From NCBI RefSeq assembly GCF_009363555.1, contig NZ_CP045372.1:186001-250000 (forward strand): a stretch of 64,000 nt of DNA. Reading direction: 5' to 3'. Under the pieces are notes generated by a model. It worked only from the letters and a program-made list of their open reading frames with translations. It ran no database searches and was not told the DNA's origin. The DNA is from Sulfitobacter sp. THAF37 (GTDB lineage: Bacteria > Pseudomonadota > Alphaproteobacteria > Rhodobacterales > Rhodobacteraceae). The position numbers and the translations under genes were made by a program. Of the stretch, positions 8,943 to 18,381 are shown piece after piece. Position 1 is the first letter of the stretch; each line of letters starts with the position of its first letter.

Positions 8943-8991
8943 GGGGGGCCAGCCCCCCGGACCCCCCGGAGGTATTTGGGGCATAAAGAAG
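8943..8991 (+). repeat. Dispersed intergenic repeat, copy A
   Basis: A G6/C6 hairpin a few bases after the alcohol dehydrogenase stop, a short C-rich linker and then GGTATTTGGGGCATAAAGAAG. The same arrangement recurs at 16449, 26600 (reverse strand), 45043 and 61698, always between genes. The hairpin could end or stabilise the upstream transcript, but the conserved 3' segment goes beyond a plain terminator. Confidence 0.7.
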
Positions 8992-9001
8992 GATTGAAGG
9001 C

Positions 9002-10234
9002 ATGAAGCTGGCAGATCTGGACGTCATCGTGACCGCGCCCCCGGCGCCCGGCTGGGGCGGGCGGTACTGGATCCTGGTGAAGGTGACGACGGATACCGGC
9101 ATCATCGGCTGGGGCGAATGCTATGCCGCCTCTGTCGGGCCGGATGCGATGCGCGCGGTCATCGCGGACGTGTTCGAGCGGCACATGGCCGGGGAAAACC
9201 CCGAGAACATCGAACTGATGTTCCGGCGGGTCTATTCCAGCGGCTTCACCCAGCGGCCCGATCTGACGGTGATGGGGGCCTTTTCGGGGCTGGAGATCGC
9301 CTGCTGGGACATCCTGGGCAAGGACCGCGACCGCCCGGTGCATGCGCTGATCGGCGGGCGGATGAACGACCGCGTGCGCGCCTATACTTATCTTTATCCC
9401 CTGCCCCAGCACGACCTGCCCGATTTCTGGACCTCGGCCGAGATGGCGGGGGAAGCCGCCGCCGATTGTGTCGCGCGCGGCTATACGGCGGTAAAGTTCG
9501 ATCCCGCCGGACCCTATACTCTGCGCGGGGGCCATATGCCCGCGATGAGCGACATCAACCGGTCCGTCGCGTTCTGCGCTGCAATCCGCGACGCGGTGGG
9601 CGACAAGGCCGACCTGCTTTTTGGCACCCATGGCCAGTTCACCACGGCAGGCGCGATCCGGCTGGGTCAGGCGATCGCCCCCTATTCCCCGCTGTGGTAC
9701 GAGGAACCGGTGCCACCGGACAACGTGGCACAGATGGCGCAGGTTGCGGGTGCTGTCGGCATTCCCGTCGCCACGGGCGAGCGGCTGACGACAAAGGCCG
9801 AATTCGCGCCCGTCCTGCGGGCCGGGGCGGCGGCGATCCTGCAGCCGGCACTGGGCCGTTCGGGCGGCATCTGGGAGACCAGTAAAATCGCTGCGATGGC
9901 GGAGGTCTACAACGCGCAGATGGCGCCGCACCTTTACGCCGGGCCGGTGGAATGGGCGGCCAACATCCAGTTTGCCGTGTCGATCCCGAACCTGCTGATG
10001 GCCGAGACCATCGAGACGCCGTTCCACGTCCGGCTGATCAAGGGAAGTATCCGGGTGGAGGACGGGTTTATCCCCGCGCCGGAGGCGCCCGGCCTGGGGA
10101 TCGAGGTGGACGAGGACCTGGCCCGCGCGCACCCCTACACCGGCACCGGGCTGCATCTGCAGATGCAGGAAGATCCCTGCGACTACGTCAATGGCAACGC
10201 CTTCGAGGGCGGCGCACCCGCCCCCCGCGACTGA
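9002..10234 (+). CDS. Mandelate racemase/muconate lactonizing enzyme family protein
   Basis: A 410-residue enolase-superfamily protein: an N-terminal capping domain (about 1-125) followed by the TIM barrel. Visible barrel motifs are VKFDPAG (candidate general base Lys), LFGTHGQFT, YEEPVPPD and TGERLTTK (metal-binding Glu residues), QPALGRSGG and APHLYAGP (His). This pattern is typical of sugar-acid dehydratases and related lactone cycloisomerases. It follows the alcohol dehydrogenase after repeat copy A and may serve the same carbon source. The sugar acid cannot be named from sequence alone. Confidence 0.85.
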   Translation: MKLADLDVIVTAPPAPGWGGRYWILVKVTTDTGIIGWGECYAASVGPDAMRAVIADVFERHMAGENPENIELMFRRVYSSGFTQRPDLTVMGAFSGLEIACWDILGKDRDRPVHALIGGRMNDRVRAYTYLYPLPQHDLPDFWTSAEMAGEAAADCVARGYTAVKFDPAGPYTLRGGHMPAMSDINRSVAFCAAIRDAVGDKADLLFGTHGQFTTAGAIRLGQAIAPYSPLWYEEPVPPDNVAQMAQVAGAVGIPVATGERLTTKAEFAPVLRAGAAAILQPALGRSGGIWETSKIAAMAEVYNAQMAPHLYAGPVEWAANIQFAVSIPNLLMAETIETPFHVRLIKGSIRVEDGFIPAPEAPGLGIEVDEDLARAHPYTGTGLHLQMQEDPCDYVNGNAFEGGAPAPRD

Positions 10235-10237
10235 CCG

Positions 10238-10783
10238 TCAGAGTTCGGCTTCTGGACCGATGGGCTTCAGCGCGCCCACGGCGGCGAAATGCGCATGGCG
10301 CAGGGCGGCGGCATCCTCTGCCGTGCTGCGCGGCGACATCTGGCTGAGCACCTGCACCAGCACACCGTTGAGCGCCGCATAGCTGTGCAACACGGTTGTC
10401 GATCTATTCGGCCCGGCCAGCCGGTAGGTCAGCGTTCCGAAGGGCGCGCCGTTGATCGACCGGCTGTCGAGATCGACGAATTCGAAGTCCTGACCGACGG
10501 CGCCGGCGCGGGCATCTATCATCTCGATGATCCGCGTCTCGATGGCCTGTTGCGTGACGCTGAGCGCCGCACCCTTTTCGGCCAGAACCTTGGAGATGAA
10601 GCCCTTGGGATGCAGCCAGTAGCTGATGCCCTTGTTCTGCCCTTTGTCGATGCGCATGAAGTCCGCACCGGCGCAGAAGGTCAGACCGGGTCCGGCGCGG
10701 CTGCACTCCGGCAGGACTTCCGCCGATAGCACCGGCTGGGCGAAAAGGGAAAGAAGGCAGGCCGCAAAAAAATTTCGAAACAT
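10238..10783 (-). CDS. Secreted protein of unknown function
   Basis: A 181-residue protein I do not recognise. A signal peptide (about residues 1-20, cut after VLSA) predicts export to the periplasm. The mature part begins EVLPECSRAGPGLTFC, with a Cys pair that may form a disulfide, and has mixed alpha/beta character with no repeat or membrane segment. AGGAG stands seven bases before the ATG. Its stop lies three bases from the stop of the convergent enolase-superfamily gene, with no room for a separate terminator. Confidence 0.75.
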   Translation of the reverse strand: MFRNFFAACLLSLFAQPVLSAEVLPECSRAGPGLTFCAGADFMRIDKGQNKGISYWLHPKGFISKVLAEKGAALSVTQQAIETRIIEMIDARAGAVGQDFEFVDLDSRSINGAPFGTLTYRLAGPNRSTTVLHSYAALNGVLVQVLSQMSPRSTAEDAAALRHAHFAAVGALKPIGPEAEL

Positions 10784-11100
10784 GGGAACTCCTGTTGCGC
10801 GTTGCGCGTTAAGACTAACCCACGATGGTTTTCAAAAGCAAAACACGACCGCAATAAAACGGTCACAATTTGTTTTGCCGCCCAAATATGGTGCAAAAAA
10901 GCCCCAGAGATACCGCTTGTTGTCCCCACGACGGCCAGATCAGGGGTCATTTTCGGCCCAGCGCCCCTTCCCATGACGAAAACAGCGCCCCCATGCCGGG
11001 GGCGCTGCCGCATGCCATTTGGCACGACCTGTTATCGATTCAGGCAAGATGGGTCGAAGCAGTGTTCGGGGGGGGGGAGGTAAGTCCCCTCAATCCCGCA
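10784..11100. other. Intergenic region with hairpin, no gene seen
   Basis: 317 bases between two - strand genes. It is more A+T-rich than its surroundings in 10810-10920. It holds a small hairpin (GACCG/CGGTC near 10848-10865), the larger hairpin at 10983-11007 listed as a terminator, and a run of ten G at 11068-11077. A GGAAC-N17-CGTT match starts at 10785 on the + strand. I found no ORF with coding character on either strand. Confidence 0.6.
10981..11008 (-). terminator. Hairpin terminator downstream of gcdH
   Basis: AGCGCCCCC and GGGGGCGCT form a nine-base stem with a five-base loop. Read on the - strand it is followed by GTTTTCG, a short T-run, so it could end the gcdH transcript. Confidence 0.55.
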
Positions 11101-12324
11101 TCAGAAGAACGCCTGCAGGCCGGTCTGGGCGCGGCCCAGGATCAGGGCGTGCACGTCATGCGTACCCTCGTAGGTGTTCACGGTTTCAAGGTTCATCATG
11201 TGGCGGATCACCTGGAATTCACCTGAAATGCCGTTGCCGCCGTGCATGTCGCGGGCATGCCGCGCCACGTCCAGCGCCTTGCCGCAGTTGTTGCGCTTGA
11301 CGATAGAGACCATCTCCGGCGCGGCGTTGGCCTGATCCATCAGGCGACCCACCTGCAACGACCCCTGCAGGCCCAGCGAGATTTCGGTCATCATGTCGGC
11401 CAGTTTCTTCTGGAACAGCTGTGTCTGCGCCAGGGGCTTGCCGAACTGCTTGCGGTCCAGCCCGTATTGGCGTGCCGCGTGCCAGCAGAACTCTGCCGCC
11501 CCCATGGCCCCCCAGGAAATGCCGTACCGGGCGCGGTTCAGGCAGCCGAACGGCCCCTTGAGACCCTGCACATGCGGCAGCAACGCATCCTCGCCCACCT
11601 CGACACCGTCCATGACGATCTCACCGGTGATCGAGGCGCGCAGGCTCAGCTTGTTGCCGACCTTGGGCGCGCTCAAGCCCTTCATGCCCTTCTCAAGCAC
11701 AAAGCCGCGGATCTTGCCGTCATGCTCGTCGGATTTCGCCCAGACGACAAAGACGTCGGCGATCGGCGCGTTGGAGATCCACATCTTGGAGCCGGTCAGC
11801 TTGTAGCCGTTTTCAGTCTTGACCGCGCGGGTCTTCATCCCGGCGGGGTCCGAACCGGCATCGGGTTCGGTCAGGCCGAAACAGCCGATCCATTCGCCGG
11901 TACAGAGCTTGGGCAGGTACTTCTTGCGCTGCGCTTCCGAGCCGTAGGCATAGATCGGATACATCACCAGGCTGGATTGCACCGACATCATCGACCGGTA
12001 GCCGGAATCGACGCGCTCCACTTCGCGCGCGACCAGCCCGTAAGAGACATAGCCGCTGCCCAGCCCGCCGTATTCCTCGGGAATGGTGATGCCCAGCAGG
12101 CCCATCTCGCCCATCTCGCGGAAGATCTCGGGGTCGGTTTCCTCGTTGGCAAAGGCGTCGATGACGCGGGGCTGCAGTTTTTCCTGCGCATAGGCATGCG
12201 CGGAATCGCGGATCATCCGCTCATCTTCGGTCAGCTGGCTGTCCAGGCGGAACGGGTCGGCCCAGTCAAAGGTGCCCAGGTCGGGGGCATCCTTGGCGCG
12301 CAGGATCGGGGCTTCGGCATTCAT
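11101..12324 (-). CDS. gcdH: Glutaryl-CoA dehydrogenase
   Basis: A 407-residue FAD acyl-CoA dehydrogenase that oxidises and decarboxylates glutaryl-CoA to crotonyl-CoA in lysine, hydroxylysine and tryptophan breakdown, passing electrons to ETF. Subfamily hallmarks are the start [52 protein letters not shown], and the catalytic-base segment [10 protein letters not shown] (Glu386). The ATG at 12324 has a strong GGAGG; the frame is open further upstream but only into the regulatory region. It is transcribed divergently from a LysR gene, the common arrangement for this enzyme, so that protein probably controls it. Confidence 0.95.
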   Translation of the reverse strand: MNAEAPILRAKDAPDLGTFDWADPFRLDSQLTEDERMIRDSAHAYAQEKLQPRVIDAFANEETDPEIFREMGEMGLLGITIPEEYGGLGSGYVSYGLVAREVERVDSGYRSMMSVQSSLVMYPIYAYGSEAQRKKYLPKLCTGEWIGCFGLTEPDAGSDPAGMKTRAVKTENGYKLTGSKMWISNAPIADVFVVWAKSDEHDGKIRGFVLEKGMKGLSAPKVGNKLSLRASITGEIVMDGVEVGEDALLPHVQGLKGPFGCLNRARYGISWGAMGAAEFCWHAARQYGLDRKQFGKPLAQTQLFQKKLADMMTEISLGLQGSLQVGRLMDQANAAPEMVSIVKRNNCGKALDVARHARDMHGGNGISGEFQVIRHMMNLETVNTYEGTHDVHALILGRAQTGLQAFF

Positions 12325-12349
12325 GGCAATTCCTCCATAGGGGTTGCGG

Positions 12350-12367
12350 TTGCGCGCAGTATTGCAA
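12350..12367. promoter_or_regulatory. Candidate LysR operator between gcdH and its regulator
   Basis: TTGC and GCAA arms ten bases apart form an interrupted palindrome in the 100-base divergent spacer, of the T-N11-A kind bound by LysR proteins. It lies about 25 bases upstream of the gcdH ATG and about 60 from the LysR start. Inferred from position and symmetry only. Confidence 0.4.
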
Positions 12368-12424
12368 AATCCGGGCCCGATGACTATCGCTGCTTTGTAC
12401 TGCTTATATGAGAAAAAGTCATAG

Positions 12425-13324
12425 ATGATCGCGCCCAGACGTTTCCTGCCCTCGATCTCCGCCCTGCTCGCCTTCGAAGCGGTGGCACGGCTTGGCGCCG
12501 CCACCCGCGCCGCCGAAGAGCTGTCTCTGACCCAGTCGGCGGTCAGCCGGCAGCTCAAGACGCTGGAGGATCAGCTTGGCGTGGAGCTTCTGACACGCAA
12601 GGGCCGTCAACTGGTCCTGACAGAGGCGGGCCGGTCCTATGTCGGTCATGTCCGCGACATTCTGAACCGCCTGGCGCAGGCCAGCGTCGCGGCCCGGACC
12701 AACCCGCGCGGCGGTGCCCTGAACCTGGCGATCCTGCCCGCTTTCGGGATGCACTGGCTGGCGCCCCGGCTGCGCGACTTTGCCCGCAGCCACCCGGAGG
12801 TCACGGTGAACCTGTCCACCCGGCTGAAGCCTTTCGCGATCCAGGACAGCCCCTTTGACGCAGCGATCCACTTCGGACACGAGGACTGGCCGGGCGTCAA
12901 CTACCTGCCGCTGATGCCCGAGACCGTGGTGCCGGTCTGTGCCCCGGCGCTGATAGACGCCCCGGTGCGCGATGCCGCCGAGATGCTGACCCATCCGCTG
13001 CTGCATCTGGAGACGCGGCCAAAGGGCTGGGCGCGGTGGCTTGCCGCGCTCGGGGTTCAGGCCGACCCCCCGGCCGGGATGGTGTTCGATCAGTTCTCGA
13101 CCATGGCGCAGGCCGCGATCCACGGGCTGGGCGTGGCGCTGCTGCCGACCTTCTTCGCCGATCCCTATCTTCGCGACGGCCAGCTGGCGCTGGCGTCGGA
13201 TCAGACCACCCAGAGCATCGGCAGCTACTATCTGGTCTGGCCCAGGGACCGCGAGACCGGTGCCGCGCTCGGGTCCTTCATCGACTGGCTGGCGGCGCAG
13301 GCCAATCAGGCCGAGGACCAATAG
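12425..13324 (+). CDS. LysR-family transcriptional regulator (GcvA-like)
   Basis: A 299-residue LysR regulator. The winged helix-turn-helix covers about residues 8-66 ([24 protein letters not shown] helix pair, then [17 protein letters not shown]), and a two-lobed effector domain fills the rest. The N-terminus resembles the GcvA/AmpR branch. It is divergent from gcdH with a 100-base spacer, so it most likely senses glutarate or glutaryl-CoA and sets gcdH expression; that is inference from context. The effector residues cannot be read off the sequence. Confidence 0.9.
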   Translation: MIAPRRFLPSISALLAFEAVARLGAATRAAEELSLTQSAVSRQLKTLEDQLGVELLTRKGRQLVLTEAGRSYVGHVRDILNRLAQASVAARTNPRGGALNLAILPAFGMHWLAPRLRDFARSHPEVTVNLSTRLKPFAIQDSPFDAAIHFGHEDWPGVNYLPLMPETVVPVCAPALIDAPVRDAAEMLTHPLLHLETRPKGWARWLAALGVQADPPAGMVFDQFSTMAQAAIHGLGVALLPTFFADPYLRDGQLALASDQTTQSIGSYYLVWPRDRETGAALGSFIDWLAAQANQAEDQ

Positions 13325-13418
13325 GGGTAAAACGGGGCGGACGGACAAATTTTTGCCATATTCAGAGATTAACAAGAGCTGTCCGTAACCGGGTGGGGCC
13401 GTTACAAGGAGCATGTCG

Positions 13419-13766
13419 ATGCTTGATTATTTCTGCAAGGGCGCTGTCGCCGCTGCTGTTGCAACCGCATTCTGGGCCGGTGCCGCGCAGGCCGATAACC
13501 AGTCCGTGCTGATCATGGAGGGGTCGTTTTTCCCTTCCACGACCTATGCCCGGCCAGGTGACAACCTGATCTTCACCAATCTGAGCGGCCAGGTTCAGCA
13601 TCTGTCCGGCCCCGAGGGCTCGTGGACCTCCGGCCCGATCGAGGTGGATGGGACCTATCGGCTCAACCTGACCCATTCGACCCCGCTGACCTTCGGCAAC
13701 GGCGCCGAGGGCGAAGCACTGGTGGAAGGCGAGATTTCCTACGATCCTGCACCGCTGAACGACTGA
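13419..13766 (+). CDS. Small exported protein, possibly cupredoxin-like
   Basis: A 115-residue protein of unknown function. An N-terminal signal peptide (hydrophobic AVAAAVATAFWAGAAQA) is followed by an all-beta mature domain: SVLIMEGSFFPSTTYARPGD, NLIFTNLSG and Y-R-L-N-L-T strands resemble the strand order of cupredoxins. The usual copper ligands (His...Cys-His-Met) are not all present; only one His (QVQHLSG) is in a suitable loop. AAGGA at 13406 is too close to the ATG at 13413 but eight bases from the ATG at 13419, which I therefore use. Confidence 0.7.
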   Translation: MLDYFCKGAVAAAVATAFWAGAAQADNQSVLIMEGSFFPSTTYARPGDNLIFTNLSGQVQHLSGPEGSWTSGPIEVDGTYRLNLTHSTPLTFGNGAEGEALVEGEISYDPAPLND

Positions 13767-13782
13767 TCCATCCAACGTCGAA

Positions 13783-13812
13783 ACAGGGCCTCGTGATTGC
13801 CACGGGGCCTGT
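13783..13812. terminator. Bidirectional hairpin between convergent genes
   Basis: ACAGGGCCTCGTG pairs with CACGGGGCCTGT (one bulge) around a five-base loop, between the stop of the small exported protein and the stop of the SRAP gene. Suits termination from both sides, although no long T-run follows. Confidence 0.5.
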
Positions 13813-13822
13813 CGGCCTGCGC

Positions 13823-14494
13823 TCAGACAGGCGCGATCAGCTCCGCCCCCTCGGCGCGGTTGGAATTCACCGTGCGGGAAACCCGGTGCCAGGTCAGCGC
13901 ATCCTCGGCTGCGGGCACCATCAGGGTCGCCGCGCCCTTGCCCGCCTCCCCCAGCCAGAGCGGCCAGTCCTTCGGCTCAAGCACCACGGGCATGCGGTGG
14001 TGAATGACCTGCATCGGCCTGTTCGCGGCGCAGGTGACGACGGCACAGCTGCGCAGCCGGTCCCCGGTGTCGGGGTGCTGCCAGTCCTGCCAGACCGCGG
14101 CAAATGCCAGCGGCGCGCCGTCGCGCCGGGTGATGTACCAGGGGTCACGCCCGCCGTCCTCGTCCTTGGTCCATTCGTAAAACCCCGTGGCCACGATGAT
14201 CCCCCGCCGTTCCTGGGCGGCGCTGCGAAAGGCGGGCTTTTCGGCAATGGTTTCGGCACGCGCGTTGATCAGCAGCGGGCCGTCGCCGGGTTTCTTGTAC
14301 CAGTGCGGGACAAACCCCCAACGCATCGCGCCAAGCCGACGCTGGCCCTGATCGTCCCCGCCGGTCACGATATGCACGTCGTTGGTGGGGCAGACATTGT
14401 AGTTCGGCACCCGCGGCAGCGCATTCGCGGGGGCCGCGGCAAATATCTGTGCCATCGCGTCATGCGGCAGGGTCACGGCCATGCGTCCACACAT
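13823..14494 (-). CDS. SOS response-associated peptidase (SRAP, YedK/HMCES family)
   Basis: A 223-residue SRAP protein. Family members bind abasic sites in single-stranded DNA and form a thiazolidine crosslink through Cys2, exposed after Met1 removal; here the protein begins M-C-G-R. The other catalytic residues are visible as Asn in INARAET, Glu in GFYEW and His in VIHHRMPVV. The start is fixed by the required Cys2, which rules out the longer frame upstream. Despite the peptidase name its job is DNA-lesion protection. It is a single gene between two convergent or tail-to-head neighbours. Confidence 0.93.
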   Translation of the reverse strand: MCGRMAVTLPHDAMAQIFAAAPANALPRVPNYNVCPTNDVHIVTGGDDQGQRRLGAMRWGFVPHWYKKPGDGPLLINARAETIAEKPAFRSAAQERRGIIVATGFYEWTKDEDGGRDPWYITRRDGAPLAFAAVWQDWQHPDTGDRLRSCAVVTCAANRPMQVIHHRMPVVLEPKDWPLWLGEAGKGAATLMVPAAEDALTWHRVSRTVNSNRAEGAELIAPV

Positions 14495-14691
14495 CGGGCT
14501 GTCCTTTCCGGCTCTGGTCCGATCTGAGCCTACAGCGCCGGCCCGCGCCCTGCAAAGCCCCCTGCCCGACGCGCCGCTGGTCATCCTTGGGCGGCAAGCA
14601 GTCGGGGTGTCGCGGCAACTGCCGGTCGGATCGCCTGTCCGCGCGACCTTTTGCGGGGGGCGGGATCATCCGAAGATATCTGACCGGCAGG

Positions 14692-14725
14692 AAAAAAGGC
14701 GCGACCGGGCCCGGCCGCGCCTTCC
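14692..14725 (-). terminator. Intrinsic terminator of the 5'-nucleotidase gene
   Basis: On the - strand AAGGCGCGGCC, a short loop and GGTCGCGCCTT form a strong stem followed directly by TTTTTT, about 20 bases after the nucleotidase stop. Confidence 0.8.
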
Positions 14726-14744
14726 GGTGCGCAGGACGCGCGCC

Positions 14745-16301
14745 TTACTTTGCGGTGATGCGCCCGTCGGTATAGGGCGTGTACGGTCCGTTTTCGGCCA
14801 GGTATTCCGCCGTGACGTCCGCCAGGTCCGGGCCGAAGTCATAGGGGTTCATCGCCGTCTTGAACATCTCGTAGCCGTCCCCGCCGTTGCGCACGTAGTT
14901 ATTCGACACAACGCCATAGGTCTTGGCCGGGTCCAGCGGTTCGCCGCCCACGGTCACATCGCTGATCCGGCTGCCCGGCTCGGCGCTGGCGTCGAATGCA
15001 AAGGTCATGCCCGCCACCTGCGGGAAGCGGCCCGCGCCCTCTTCGATCTGGCTCACCCCGTTTTCGAGCGCGGCCTTCAGTGTCTCGCCAGTGACCTGGA
15101 AGGTGGACAGCGTGTTCTGGAACGGCAGTACCGTCAGCACCTCGCCCATCGTGACCTCGCCCGCGTCGATGGAGGCGCGCAGACCGCCCGAGTTCGAGAT
15201 CGCCACGTCAATGCCCTGGTCGCTGACCCGCGCCAGCATGGCGTCGGAGACGAGATTGCCCATGGAACATTCCTGCGCGCGGCAGACGTCGCGGTTGCCC
15301 TCGATCGGATCGGTGGTCTCGGCCACGACCTTGTTGCGGATCTCTTCCAGCGGTTTGGCCGCCTCGGCGATGCGCGCGACGGTGCCTTCTTCCTCGGTCA
15401 CAGCGGCGTCCATGATCAGCGGTTCGCCCGTTGCCTCGATCAGGTTGCCCGCGTCGTCGAAGGTCACATTCAGCTCGCCCAAAAACTTGCCATAGGCATA
15501 GGCCTGCACGATGGCCACGTCGCCCACCATGGTCGGGTATGGCCCTTCGGCGCGGTCGTTGGTGTTGCTGAGCAGGGTGTTGGTGTGCCCGCCCACGATC
15601 ACGTCGACCCCGGTGGTTTCGGCTGCGACGCGCTGGTCCACCCCGTATCCGGAGTGCGACAGGACGATGATCTTGTTCACGCCTTCCGCGGTCAGCTTGT
15701 CCACCTCGCCCTGCACGGCGGCCACGGGATCGGAGAAGGTGATGTTTTCGCCGGGGCTGGCCAGTTCATCGGTATCCTGCGGCGTCAGGCCGATCAGGCC
15801 CAGCTTTTCGCCGCCGCGTTCGATCACGACTGATTTCGGAAGGTTGTCCGCCAGCAGCGGCTCGGCGGAAACATCGGCGTTGGACATCAGGATCGGGAAT
15901 TCGAGGGTGTCGATGAAGCCCTTGAGCACCTCGGGACCGTCGTCGAATTCGTGGTTGCCCACGGTCATCGCGTCGTATCCCATCTTGTTCATCATTTCGG
16001 CGGCCAGCGCGCCCTTGTAATAGGAATAGAACAGCGTGCCCTGAAACTGGTCGCCACCGTCCACGAGGATCGAGTTGTTCGACCGCGCCCGTGCCTCGGT
16101 GATCGCGGTCATCAGGCGTGCGGAGCCGCCGAAACATTCGCCCGCGGTGTTGTCCTCCGCCGCGCAGGGGCCGTCGTATTTGCTGATCGGTTCGAACCGT
16201 GCGTGGAAGTCGTTGGTGTGCAGGATGGTCAGCTGGTAGTCGGCTGCGGCCGCACCGGCCGTCAGGGCCAGCGCCGCGGCGCTCATCAAGAATCGTGTCA
16301 T
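14745..16301 (-). CDS. Periplasmic 5'-nucleotidase/UshA-family metallophosphatase
   Basis: A 518-residue exported enzyme. A signal peptide (1-20, LALTAGAAAA) precedes the metallophosphatase domain with HTNDFHARF, DGGDQFQG, GNHEFDDG, LSHSGYG and GGHTNT metal ligands (about residues 22-300). The C-terminal nucleotidase domain has ISNSGGLRASI and NNYVRNGGDGYEMF for nucleoside stacking. It should dephosphorylate nucleotides (or cyclic nucleotides) in the periplasm for phosphate and nucleoside uptake. The ATG at 16301 follows GGGGAAAG; an upstream in-frame ATG would disrupt the signal peptide. Confidence 0.93.
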   Translation of the reverse strand: MTRFLMSAAALALTAGAAAADYQLTILHTNDFHARFEPISKYDGPCAAEDNTAGECFGGSARLMTAITEARARSNNSILVDGGDQFQGTLFYSYYKGALAAEMMNKMGYDAMTVGNHEFDDGPEVLKGFIDTLEFPILMSNADVSAEPLLADNLPKSVVIERGGEKLGLIGLTPQDTDELASPGENITFSDPVAAVQGEVDKLTAEGVNKIIVLSHSGYGVDQRVAAETTGVDVIVGGHTNTLLSNTNDRAEGPYPTMVGDVAIVQAYAYGKFLGELNVTFDDAGNLIEATGEPLIMDAAVTEEEGTVARIAEAAKPLEEIRNKVVAETTDPIEGNRDVCRAQECSMGNLVSDAMLARVSDQGIDVAISNSGGLRASIDAGEVTMGEVLTVLPFQNTLSTFQVTGETLKAALENGVSQIEEGAGRFPQVAGMTFAFDASAEPGSRISDVTVGGEPLDPAKTYGVVSNNYVRNGGDGYEMFKTAMNPYDFGPDLADVTAEYLAENGPYTPYTDGRITAK

Positions 16302-16448
16302 GGTCTTTCCCCAGTTGGAATGCATGCCCGCATGGTGGCGTGCGGCCCGCCGCCTGTCAAAGGCTTGTACGCCCGCTGCCGCCGGGTCAGCCGGTCCCGG
16401 CGGCAGCGGTGCCGCGTCATGCGGCGGATGCGCGGGCTGAAACCGCGT

Positions 16449-16494
16449 GTTGGAGTATTTTTGGCATAAAGAAGCGGGGGGGGGCGTGCCCCGC
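16449..16494 (+). repeat. Dispersed intergenic repeat, copy B
   Basis: GGAGTATTTTTGGCATAAAG then AAGCG and a run of nine G, followed by CGTGCCCCGCCCG, which can fold with the G-run. It matches copy E almost base for base through the core. It lies in the 261-base spacer between the nucleotidase start and the DUF952 gene. Confidence 0.7.
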
Positions 16495-16562
16495 CCGCGA
16501 ACCTGCGCCCCTGGCAGGCGCGGACGCTTGACCACCGGCCTCTGCCGGGGCATCACTGCGCC

Positions 16563-16913
16563 ATGTTGATCTACAAGATTTTTCTCGCCGACCAATGGGC
16601 CGCGCTGCGCCGGAACGGCAGCACCCCAGGCGCGCCGATCGACGTGGCGGACGGGTACGTGCATTTTTCGACCGCCGAACAGGCCCCCGAGACGGCGGAG
16701 AAATATTTTGCCGACATCGAGGGGCTGATGCTGGTGGCGGTGGACGCCGAGGCGGCGGGCGCGGACCTGAAATGGGAGCCGTCGCGCGGGGGGGCGCTGT
16801 TTCCGCATCTCTACCGCAGCCTGACGATGGCAGACGTTGTCTGGGCCCAGCCGTTGCCCATCGTGGACGGCGCGCATCAGTTTCCCGCGGGTCTGGAGGA
16901 GGCCAGCCGATGA
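16563..16913 (+). CDS. DUF952 domain protein
   Basis: A 116-residue cytoplasmic protein of family DUF952. Typical features are the opening [15 protein letters not shown], the central [20 protein letters not shown] and the closing FPHLYRSL. No enzymatic role is established for the family; the fold is thought to be related to ADP-ribosyl-transferring proteins. It is the first gene of a four-gene translationally coupled set with DUF1330, pyrD and arsC-like genes, overlapping the next start by four bases. Confidence 0.88.
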   Translation: MLIYKIFLADQWAALRRNGSTPGAPIDVADGYVHFSTAEQAPETAEKYFADIEGLMLVAVDAEAAGADLKWEPSRGGALFPHLYRSLTMADVVWAQPLPIVDGAHQFPAGLEEASR

Positions 16914-17341
16914 CCGGATACATCGACCCCGACCGCGCGCAGTTCGACGCCTTCAAGGCGCTGGACCGCGATGCGGAGCTGAACATGCTGAACCTCGTGG
17001 CATACAACGACAAGGCCAATTACCCCGGCGACCACCCGCTGGCCCGCGACGGGCTGACCGGGGCCGAGGCCTATGCCCTTTATGGCAAGCACTCCGCCCC
17101 GGTGCTGGCGCGTGTGGGCGGCAGCCTGCTGTGGAGCGGTCGGTTCGACGTGACCCTGATCGGTCCGCAGGAGGAGACCTGGGACGCGATGTTCATCGCC
17201 GCCTACCCCAGTGCACATGCCTTTCTCGCCATGGTGTCCGACCCCGAATATCAGCGCGCGGTGATCCATCGGCAGGCGGCGGTGCGCACCTCGCGGCTGA
17301 TCCGCACGACGCCACGGCCAACCCAGGGCAGCTTCGGGTGA
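16910..17341 (+). CDS. DUF1330-like protein
   Basis: A 143-residue protein with the dimeric alpha/beta-barrel signature of DUF1330 and related families: [15 protein letters not shown], a [14 protein letters not shown] segment, [19 protein letters not shown] and a C-terminal [14 protein letters not shown]. Function unknown. It starts with an ATGA overlap on the DUF952 gene and ends just before pyrD. A second, shorter DUF1330 protein is encoded at 31775. Confidence 0.8.
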   Translation: MTGYIDPDRAQFDAFKALDRDAELNMLNLVAYNDKANYPGDHPLARDGLTGAEAYALYGKHSAPVLARVGGSLLWSGRFDVTLIGPQEETWDAMFIAAYPSAHAFLAMVSDPEYQRAVIHRQAAVRTSRLIRTTPRPTQGSFG

Positions 17342-17349
17342 GGCCTGTG

Positions 17350-18381
17350 ATGGAGCGGCTGGGGCTGGCCGCGCTGCACCGGCTCGACCCCGAGAGGGCC
17401 CACCGGCTGGCGATGCGGGCCTTGCGCAGCGGCATGACCGCCCGACCCGGCCCCGTGACATCGCCGCGTCTGAAGACCACGCTTGCCGGGATCGACCTGC
17501 CCAACCCGGTGGGACTGGCGGCGGGGTTCGACAAGAACGCCCGCGCCACCTGGCCCCTGTCGCAGGCCGGGTTCGGGTTCATCGAGGTGGGGGCGGCAAC
17601 CCCGCTGCCGCAGCCCGGCAACCCCCGCCCCCGTCTGTTCCGCCTGAAGGAGGATGCCGCGGCGATCAACCGCTTCGGGTTCAACAACGATGGCGCGCGG
17701 CTGATCTGCGACCGGCTTGCGCGGCGGCGCAGCGCCGTTCCGGTGGGGCTGAACCTGGGTGCGAACAAGGCCAGCATCGACCGGTCCGCCGATTTCACCG
17801 GGGTCATGGTGGCGGCGCGGGACCACGTGGATTTTGCCACGGTCAATGTCTCCTCGCCCAACACGGAAAAGCTGCGCGACCTGCAGGGCAAGGCGGCGCT
17901 GGCGGGGCTGCTGGCCGGGGTGATGCAGGTGCGCGGCGCGACGCCCGTGTTCCTGAAGATCGCGCCCGACCTGACCGAGGCCGAGATCGCCGACGTGGCC
18001 GAAGTGGCCCAGTCTGCCGGGGTCGCCGCGATCATCGCCACCAACACCACGCTGGACCGCACCGGCCTGCGGTCGGCCCATTCCGGTCAGGCCGGGGGCC
18101 TGTCGGGCCAGCCCCTGTTCGACCGTTCCACCCGCGTTCTGGCCCGGCTGTCAACGCTGACGGATATCCCGCTGATCGGCGTCGGCGGGGTCGGATCGGC
18201 GGAACAGGCCTATGCCAAGATCTGCGCGGGGGCCTCTGCCGTGCAGCTTTACACCGCCCTTGTCTTTCACGGGCTGGGCCTGATGACGGAAATCGCGCGG
18301 GGCCTTGATGCGCTGCTGGAGCGGGACGGCTTCGGCACTGTCGCAGAGGCCGTCGGCAGCCGCAGGGAGGACTGGTTGTGA
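17350..18381 (+). CDS. pyrD: Dihydroorotate dehydrogenase (quinone), class 2
   Basis: A 343-residue FMN enzyme that oxidises dihydroorotate to orotate with membrane quinone in pyrimidine synthesis. Class 2 features: an amphipathic N-terminal extension (about 1-40) for membrane contact, [46 protein letters not shown] with catalytic Ser, and the FMN-phosphate site [15 protein letters not shown]. In-frame GTG codons at 17338 and 17347 are alternatives; GAGG at 17340-17343 fits the ATG best. It overlaps the arsC-like gene by GTGA. Confidence 0.95.
   Translation: MERLGLAALHRLDPERAHRLAMRALRSGMTARPGPVTSPRLKTTLAGIDLPNPVGLAAGFDKNARATWPLSQAGFGFIEVGAATPLPQPGNPRPRLFRLKEDAAAINRFGFNNDGARLICDRLARRRSAVPVGLNLGANKASIDRSADFTGVMVAARDHVDFATVNVSSPNTEKLRDLQGKAALAGLLAGVMQVRGATPVFLKIAPDLTEAEIADVAEVAQSAGVAAIIATNTTLDRTGLRSAHSGQAGGLSGQPLFDRSTRVLARLSTLTDIPLIGVGGVGSAEQAYAKICAGASAVQLYTALVFHGLGLMTEIARGLDALLERDGFGTVAEAVGSRREDWL

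Noticed and set aside
11068-11077. Run of ten G, considered as phase-variable tract
   Set aside because: It is not inside a gene or a clear promoter spacer; it may also be a sequencing length error.
16837-17349. Long upstream extension of the pyrD frame
   Set aside because: Reads through the DUF952 and DUF1330 genes out of frame; PyrD homology begins at 17350.
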